19,361 nt of DNA from Rhodobiaceae bacterium (GTDB lineage Bacteria > Pseudomonadota > Alphaproteobacteria > RS24). The position numbers were made by a program, and so were the translations under genes. Shown here one piece after another: positions 15,544 to 19,361 of the stretch (position 1 is its first letter; the number at the start of each line of letters is the position of its first letter). The stretch lies in the NCBI GenBank assembly GCA_002689195.1, contig NZFC01000028.1, forward strand, positions 19,815-39,175, written 5' to 3'. A model generated the notes under the pieces. The model saw only the letters and a list, made by a program, of their open reading frames with translations, was not told the DNA's origin and searched no databases.

Positions 15544-15619
15544 CAAACTTGGGTTCTATTTTTGATATGAAAATAATAAATGAAAATTCTTTCGTAACGA
15601 AAAAAATGAGCAATCATTA

Positions 15620-16342
15620 ATGACAAAGAAAATAGTCCCATTTTTATCTTTTATCTTTTTAGTTTCCTGCAGTGCTCCAAGTGCTCCGTTCCATAGAATT
15701 TTGGGAGCAAAAGAATGGGGGTTTTCAGGCGAAAAAACCCAGATTTTGCTGGATGCCAAAATAGACAAACTTCAGATTAGACATGTCCGCTTGGACGAAG
15801 AAGAATGTGTCAGTGGATACGAAGAAATTATAGAAATTGCTGGGGAAATTGGTCCTGACTCAACAGAAGCAATTAAAAGGTTACTACCTCAACTCCACCA
15901 TTGTATCAAAAAGTCAGATGGCAGAAGGGCGTCAAATAGTGTCTATCTGTCTTCTAGGGGTGGGTTATTATCCGATGGTTTTGAGATGGGCAGAATTTTT
16001 AGAAAGCACGAAGTGAGTACCATAATAACAGGTTGGCAAGTATGCGCATCGTCATGTGCAATTGCTTTTTTAGGGGGAAAATACAGATCAATGTACCACG
16101 AAGGAAAATTAATGTTTCATGCTCCCTACACCACCGATGGACTCCGTTCAGTTTACGGTGGATTATCGATTGACTGCTCGGATAGAGGGCAGGTCAAGGA
16201 CTTAGGGAATTATTATAATTCAGTTCTGGACGACAAAACTGGTAACTATCTGCTGAAGAGAACAATGAGTTATTGTTCCAGTAGTGACGGATGGGTGCTC
16301 AATGCGGATGGTGCAAAACTTTTAGGTCTATTAACTAATTAA
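15620..16342 (+). CDS. Predicted lipoprotein with ClpP/crotonase-like fold (COG3904 type)
   Basis: A 240-residue protein with a lipoprotein signal peptide (lipobox L14-V15-S16-C17), so it should sit in an envelope membrane facing the periplasm. Residues about 105-170 carry the ClpP/crotonase pattern: VYLSSRGGLLSDGFEMG (oxyanion-hole GG), VCASSCAIAFLGG with the candidate nucleophile Ser144 between Cys142 and Cys146, and KLMFHAP with His167. This matches the COG3904 group of predicted periplasmic proteins related to ClpP. Whether it is a protease is unproven. Further Cys residues (64, 95, 186, 219) may form disulphides. No strong ribosome site is seen before the ATG at 15620. It lies about 75 bp after the small ORF and ends 49 bp before the stop of an opposing gene. 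Confidence 0.75.
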   Translation: MTKKIVPFLSFIFLVSCSAPSAPFHRILGAKEWGFSGEKTQILLDAKIDKLQIRHVRLDEEECVSGYEEIIEIAGEIGPDSTEAIKRLLPQLHHCIKKSDGRRASNSVYLSSRGGLLSDGFEMGRIFRKHEVSTIITGWQVCASSCAIAFLGGKYRSMYHEGKLMFHAPYTTDGLRSVYGGLSIDCSDRGQVKDLGNYYNSVLDDKTGNYLLKRTMSYCSSSDGWVLNADGAKLLGLLTN

Positions 16343-16391
16343 GTAATTTTCGTTTTGGGTGCTTATTAAACTGAAAGTGTCTCGGAAATTC

Positions 16392-16766
16392 CTAACTCTT
16401 AAATAATTTCTTAATCTGGTTACTAGTTCTTTCGTTCATCAACTGACCACTGACAATAATCGCTGTCATTGCACCCAATTGTTTCCTTAATGAAATATTC
16501 GCATCACACATTTCAATAAGACCTTTTTGTAATCTTTCTATTCTTTCCTCAGGGTCTTCACCTGTTCGAGGTCTTAATGAATTCTTTGCTGAATTAAGTT
16601 GGCGTTCAACTCTAAGTCCTTCACTTCTTGCTTTTGCTGCAAATATCGATGCGACCCCTTTACGAAGCAATCTAGATTCCTTTAGTTCATCTGAAATTCC
16701 TAATTCTTGTTTTAGTTCTTGATAGGTTTTCATTCTTGTTTCCATCTGCGGTTTGTTTAGACGCAC
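16392..16766 (-). CDS. Helical protein of unknown function
   Basis: A protein of up to 124 residues, mostly helical and charged: TYQELKQELGISDELKES, then AAKARSEGLRVERQLNSAKN and a heptad-like ERIERLQKGLIEMCDANISL. The C-terminal part has a mildly hydrophobic stretch (GAMTAIIVSGQLM). I recognise no family; a DNA-associated or regulatory small protein is possible. The longest frame starts at GTG 16766, inside a perfect inverted repeat, so the start is more likely ATG at 16745 or 16733; the last has GGAAA just before it. It is transcribed towards the lipoprotein gene, and the two converge with a 49-bp gap. Confidence 0.55.
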   Translation of the reverse strand: MRLNKPQMETRMKTYQELKQELGISDELKESRLLRKGVASIFAAKARSEGLRVERQLNSAKNSLRPRTGEDPEERIERLQKGLIEMCDANISLRKQLGAMTAIIVSGQLMNERTSNQIKKLFKS

Positions 16767-16789
16767 TAACCCATCCGTTGGGTTAGTGC
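16763..16789. promoter_or_regulatory. Perfect 11-bp inverted repeat at the start of the helical gene
   Basis: GCACTAACCCA and TGGGTTAGTGC are perfect inverted copies around TCCGT. No T-run follows on either strand, so it is not a terminator. It covers the upstream edge of the 16392-16766 gene and could be an operator for autoregulation or, in RNA, a hairpin that controls translation. Confidence 0.55.
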
Positions 16790-17234
16790 TTCCTCACATA
16801 TCTGCGTATATGCCCAAGACTCATCCAATCAGAGAAACCTAAATCAATAGGTAGGGTGGGTAATCCGATATCCCTTTACTCTCCACTAAACTACGGTAGC
16901 AATGCAGAACTGACTGGATAATTACCTGCATCACTTGAGGGTTAATTCTCCCTCGTCCTGTTGGAAATATTTAGACACCCCATCCAACTTTGGTGTTTCA
17001 TAATAAGAAGATACTACCTAACCAAGTTCCGAACCCCTTGGGTTCTCAATGGGTCTGTATGCTCAATGCAAGAAATTGTCTTACTCTATTATATATACGA
17101 GTTAGCGGCGAAAAATGACTTAATATGTTGTTTTTATTTGCATTTCTTGGTTATTTTATTTCTTTTTTGTAAAGGTTCAGAAATTATAGCGAATTTACAC
17201 ATCGGTAAGGCGCAGAAATGCTGGAGAAATTTTT
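16790..17234. other. Gene-poor stretch of about 450 bp
   Basis: I see no convincing gene here. A 102-codon plus-strand frame (16961-17269) has an odd, Cys/Phe/Tyr/Ile-heavy composition and runs into a terminator of the opposite strand. Short hairpin-forming words are present: GAGGG/CCCTC near 16937, and GAACCC/GGGTTC near 17031-17045. The region should hold the promoter for the helical gene and may hold a non-coding RNA. Confidence 0.4.
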
Positions 17235-17274
17235 ATAAAAATGAAGGTTCAGACACATATGGTTTCTGAACTTC
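17234..17274 (-). terminator. Intrinsic terminator of the integrase / membrane-protein transcript
   Basis: GAAGGTTCAG (17243-17252) pairs with CTGAACTTC (17266-17274) with one bulged G. On the minus strand the hairpin is followed by ATTTTTAT. It overlaps the stop codon of the 17273-17788 gene and so should end the transcript that starts with the integrase. Confidence 0.6.
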
Positions 17275-17788
17275 AAAACTTTCTATCTTTGGTTGCGGCA
17301 GCGAGATTCCTACGAGCGACTTTCATAATCTCCCTTTCAGAGATTTCCTCGCACTCACGCTTGCTGACTTCTTTTCCATCTTCAAGGGTCGTTATTGTCA
17401 AAGTCTCTCTATGAATACGAAAAATCGTTTCCGTTACCTCTGAACGCGACAGACCCTCTGACAGCAAAAACATTTCCGATAGATGATAGTCAGCATATTC
17501 CGCAGTGAGTTCTTTCAACTCAAAAATAGTAACGAACAGGTCATCATTATAAACTTTAGCGTCTTCGGTGTCGGCGTTTAGCGCTGAAAGATAGTCAGGC
17601 GTATCAGATTTTCTTTTTTTAGAAATACGAAGATACTTTGATTTCCCAGAACCCTCGCATTTCAAAGACATCACCGCTACTTCACTTTCCTGTCGGTCTA
17701 ACCACGCAAGATAAGCAAGAAAAGCAATCAGAGGCACTAAAACAACAACAAGCAAAACGATCGATGCTTTTTTGAAAAATCCACTCAT
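17273..17788 (-). CDS. Single-pass membrane protein following the integrase
   Basis: A 171-residue protein with a Lys-flanked N-terminal membrane segment (residues 8-30, ASIVLLVVVLVPLIAFLAYL) and a charged C-terminal domain probably in the periplasm, with Cys44 and Cys144. The visible pattern of strands and helices (LTITTLEDGKEVSKRECEEI, then helical EREIMKVARRNLAAATKD) fits no family I know. Its ATG lies 3 bp after the integrase stop, so it is co-transcribed with, and perhaps translationally linked to, the integrase. A terminator overlaps its stop codon. The position suggests a function tied to element activity or a cargo role at the cell surface; neither is shown. Confidence 0.65.
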   Translation of the reverse strand: MSGFFKKASIVLLVVVLVPLIAFLAYLAWLDRQESEVAVMSLKCEGSGKSKYLRISKKRKSDTPDYLSALNADTEDAKVYNDDLFVTIFELKELTAEYADYHLSEMFLLSEGLSRSEVTETIFRIHRETLTITTLEDGKEVSKRECEEISEREIMKVARRNLAAATKDRKF

Positions 17789-17791
17789 ATT

Positions 17792-19042
17792 TTAGTTTCT
17801 CTCACTGATGCCTTTTCTCGTTAAAGCAAAGTTTTTCAAGGCAGTCTGTTTTCGCATTTCGTCATCAATATGAGCATAGTGATTTTCTATGTGCGCGGCG
17901 CTCGTGCCAGCGAGTTGAGCAACTTCAAAAATCGGAACATTCGCACGAAGACGGCAGGTAATCGCAAAATGTCGTAACGAGTAATATGAAAGTTTTCTCT
18001 CTTTATGATTTGTGATGCCAATGCCTTCCATCATCGCATACCAGTGTTGATAGAGAATGCGTGTTCCCAACTGATGAGTGCCTATTTTGTTTGGGAAAAT
18101 GAAATCTTCGTCAGCAACAAATATGCTTCTATCTCTATGACGCAGAAAATACTCTCCACCCCTACTCACTATCCTGCGTGAGTTTCGGACTTTTGAGATT
18201 TCTCTTCTCACATTGATTGTGACGAGAGTGTGCTTGTGTCCATTCTCGTCTGTCGCTTCTTCATAACTCTCAATGTCTTTCCATCGTAACTGACGAAGTT
18301 CGCCTACACGCAACGCTGTGTTTGAAGCAATCAGCACAAAGTCTCTTACAGCAAGACGCTCAAGTCTCTCGTCTTCATCAGAACAAACCTGTTTTGAAAC
18401 ATACCGCCGCATAAATCCAAGCAACTCGTCATACTCTTCAAGCGAAAATGTGTCTCTTTTTCCGATGTCATCTTTTTTGATTGAGATTGGACGAAAGTTG
18501 AATCGCTGAAACGGAATATATTTTTTCTGATAAGCGAACATAGCAATCTGATTGATAGTCGCCTGTTCATTTCTGATTGTTACGAGCGCAAGATTTTCAT
18601 TATCGCGCTGACGCATCTGTCGCCATTCATAAAACGAGTTTTCGTCTAACTCGTTCATTTTCAGTTGAGCAGATTTAGTTCGCAGTAATGCGCGACATTG
18701 CGACTGAATAGTCGTCCATCGCCCTGCTGTAATACCGCCAGCGACACCAATGTCTGCTTTTCTGTATGCCAGAAACTCTTCAATCAACAGACCGAGATTC
18801 ATACCGAAGTATTTTTTGCCTGCTTCCTTGCCAGCACTTATTTCAAAAATGAGTGCTTCCGCTCTTTGTTTCGCAGTCTCGTAATCAGAAGTCTTCAAAC
18901 TTTGCCGTTTATATCTGCGTTCATCGCTCAACCAGACGCGACACTGATAGACATCGCCACTGCGTGCCATTTTGTAAATCTCGCCTCTGCCGCCGAGAAG
19001 TTTCTCTACATCTGTTCTCGTATTTGGACTCAAAACTGACAC
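17792..19042 (-). CDS. Tyrosine recombinase / phage-type integrase
   Basis: A 416-residue integrase expected to catalyse insertion and excision at the guaA 3' end. Residues about 20-80 form an N-terminal arm-binding type domain (YQCRVWLSDERRYKRQSLKT), about 85-185 the core-binding SAM-like domain, and about 198-400 the catalytic domain. Active-site residues are Arg245 (NTALRVGEL), Lys284 (ISKVRNSRR), Arg357 with His358 (YYSLRHFA), and the nucleophile Tyr389 (IENHYAHID). The usual GH before it is G379-T380, a variant common in phage-type members. The start is GTG at 19042; an in-frame TAG lies just upstream, and the ribosome site is weak. The gene points away from guaA, with its start about 150 bp from the attachment site, and repeats lie in its promoter. 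Confidence 0.95.
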   Translation of the reverse strand: MSVLSPNTRTDVEKLLGGRGEIYKMARSGDVYQCRVWLSDERRYKRQSLKTSDYETAKQRAEALIFEISAGKEAGKKYFGMNLGLLIEEFLAYRKADIGVAGGITAGRWTTIQSQCRALLRTKSAQLKMNELDENSFYEWRQMRQRDNENLALVTIRNEQATINQIAMFAYQKKYIPFQRFNFRPISIKKDDIGKRDTFSLEEYDELLGFMRRYVSKQVCSDEDERLERLAVRDFVLIASNTALRVGELRQLRWKDIESYEEATDENGHKHTLVTINVRREISKVRNSRRIVSRGGEYFLRHRDRSIFVADEDFIFPNKIGTHQLGTRILYQHWYAMMEGIGITNHKERKLSYYSLRHFAITCRLRANVPIFEVAQLAGTSAAHIENHYAHIDDEMRKQTALKNFALTRKGISERN

Positions 19043-19073
19043 GCTCGTTTTCTATGACATTGTGAAACACTCT

Positions 19074-19157
19074 AAGTGTGTAGCAATGTGTGAAAACGAT
19101 AGTCTATGAATCGCAGAAAATCAACGATAAAATCGAAATGTGTAGAAAGTGTGTAAC
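19074..19157 (+). repeat. Candidate integrase arm sites, guaA side (four 9-bp motifs)
   Basis: Related 9-mers AAGTGTGTA (19074), AATGTGTGA (19085), AATGTGTAG (19137) and AAGTGTGTA (19147) occur as two pairs, with 10-11 bp between starts within a pair and about 62 bp between pairs, all in one orientation. AAGTGTGTAAC also occurs at 13435 near the other end. They lie between the integrase start and the attachment site, so integrase binding could also repress its own gene. A palindrome ACACT-CTA-AGTGT (19067-19079) overlaps the first motif. Confidence 0.6.
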
Positions 19158-19196
19158 TTTTTTATCTAATAAAATTATTAGTTTAGACTATTGACA

Positions 19197-19361
19197 TTAT
19201 TCCCACTCGATCGTGCCGGGCGGTTTTGATGTGATGTCATAGACGACGCGGTTAATGCCGCGCACCTCATTGATGATGCGCGTTGAAACACGCCCCAGAA
19301 ATTCATGCTCGTAAGGATAATAATCGGCCGTCATGCCGTCGGTCGAGGTGACGGCGCGAAG
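19197..19361 (-). CDS. guaA: GMP synthase (glutamine-hydrolysing), C-terminal end
   Basis: GuaA converts XMP to GMP using ATP and glutamine. Only the last 54 codons and the TAA stop lie in the window. The translation contains [20 protein letters not shown], then [20 protein letters not shown] and the terminal [10 protein letters not shown], the strongly conserved dimerisation-domain ending of GuaA. The gene enters from the right edge. Its final codons, GAG-TGG-GAA and the first two bases of the stop in complement, form the right attachment core. The reading frame is intact, so the insertion should not harm the enzyme, though the original 3' untranslated region is now replaced by element DNA. 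Confidence 0.96.
   Translation of the reverse strand, partial: LRAVTSTDGMTADYYPYEHEFLGRVSTRIINEVRGINRVVYDITSKPPGTIEWE
19198..19208. repeat. Attachment site, guaA side (11-bp direct repeat)
   Basis: TATTCCCACTC, identical to 13368-13378, lies inside the end of guaA. Sequence to its right (GATCGTGCC) is guaA proper and differs from that right of the left copy (AATGTTATC), placing the edge of exact identity at base 19208. Confidence 0.85.

Larger units (their letters stand above)
13368..19208. mobile_element. Integrative element inserted at the 3' end of guaA
   Basis: The element is bounded by an 11-bp direct repeat whose right copy is the natural 3' end of guaA. Between the repeats lie a tyrosine integrase next to the guaA-side end, a serine recombinase next to the far end and five to seven cargo genes. 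The base composition is clearly AT-richer than the core block, and the cargo are hypothetical, secreted or membrane proteins. The GTGTGTA-type repeats found just inside both ends fit integrase arm sites. guaA 3' ends are a documented target of tyrosine-recombinase islands. At about 5.8 kb, with no replication, conjugation or phage structural gene visible, it is a compact island that would need outside help to move between cells. Confidence 0.88.

Noticed and set aside
15408..15641. 77-codon minus-strand frame between membrane and lipoprotein genes
   Set aside because: It overlaps the ends of two better-supported plus-strand genes and has no domain or ribosome site.
16760..17060. Possible tRNA or tmRNA-like gene from hairpin and GGGTTC words
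   Set aside because: No cloverleaf with a matching acceptor stem and a GGTTCGA T-loop can be drawn.
16961..17269. 102-codon plus-strand frame
   Set aside because: Composition is unlike a real protein, it has no good ribosome site, and its end overlaps a minus-strand terminator and the neighbouring gene's stop codon.

Overview
The window looks like the chromosome of an alphaproteobacterium. The panB, yfgM-like, bamB and der genes follow one another on the minus strand, GuaA has a C-terminus ending in IEWE, and the first ~11.7 kb is rich in GCGC-type words with matching codon use. No rRNA, tRNA or CRISPR array was seen. The exact genus cannot be told from the sequence.

Core block, 1-11656, all minus strand. 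Reading with transcription from right to left: a TrpB2-type tryptophan synthase beta chain (10295-11656) with its own likely promoter; a tight run of a glutathione S-transferase (GST)-like protein, a TIGR04325-type methyltransferase, a second SAM methyltransferase with a Cys-rich N-terminus, a second and longer GST-like protein and a DUF3147 membrane protein (10070 down to 5944); a membrane-anchored DM13-domain protein; a short-chain dehydrogenase; and the panB / yfgM-like / bamB / der group (4203 down to the left edge), which joins pantothenate synthesis to envelope and ribosome assembly. Der is cut by the window edge.

Transition zone, 11657-13367. This is clearly more AT-rich. It holds a nitrilase-superfamily gene with a complete Glu-Lys-Cys triad but an in-frame TAA at codon 33, so it is probably a pseudogene. 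Next come scraps of coding-like sequence and a plus-strand terminator. The zone lies outside the mobile element and may be an older, decaying insertion.

Integrated element, 13368-19208 (about 5.8 kb). It is inserted at the 3' end of guaA, whose last 54 codons lie on the minus strand at the right edge. An 11-bp direct repeat (TATTCCCACTC) marks both ends, and both copies still read ...IEWE-stop in the guaA frame. A tyrosine integrase starts about 150 bp from the guaA-side junction. Copies of a GTGTGTA-type motif lie just inside both ends and are candidate integrase arm sites. Genes inside: a serine recombinase, a small secreted Cys protein, a BRCT-domain protein with a WYL-like N-terminal region joined to a two-segment membrane protein (and perhaps a 35-aa ORF), a ClpP/crotonase-fold lipoprotein, a helical protein behind a perfect 11-bp inverted repeat, and a membrane protein 3 bp behind the integrase. 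No cargo gene was recognised as a known defence, toxin or resistance system. The BRCT/membrane pair is the best candidate for something undescribed.
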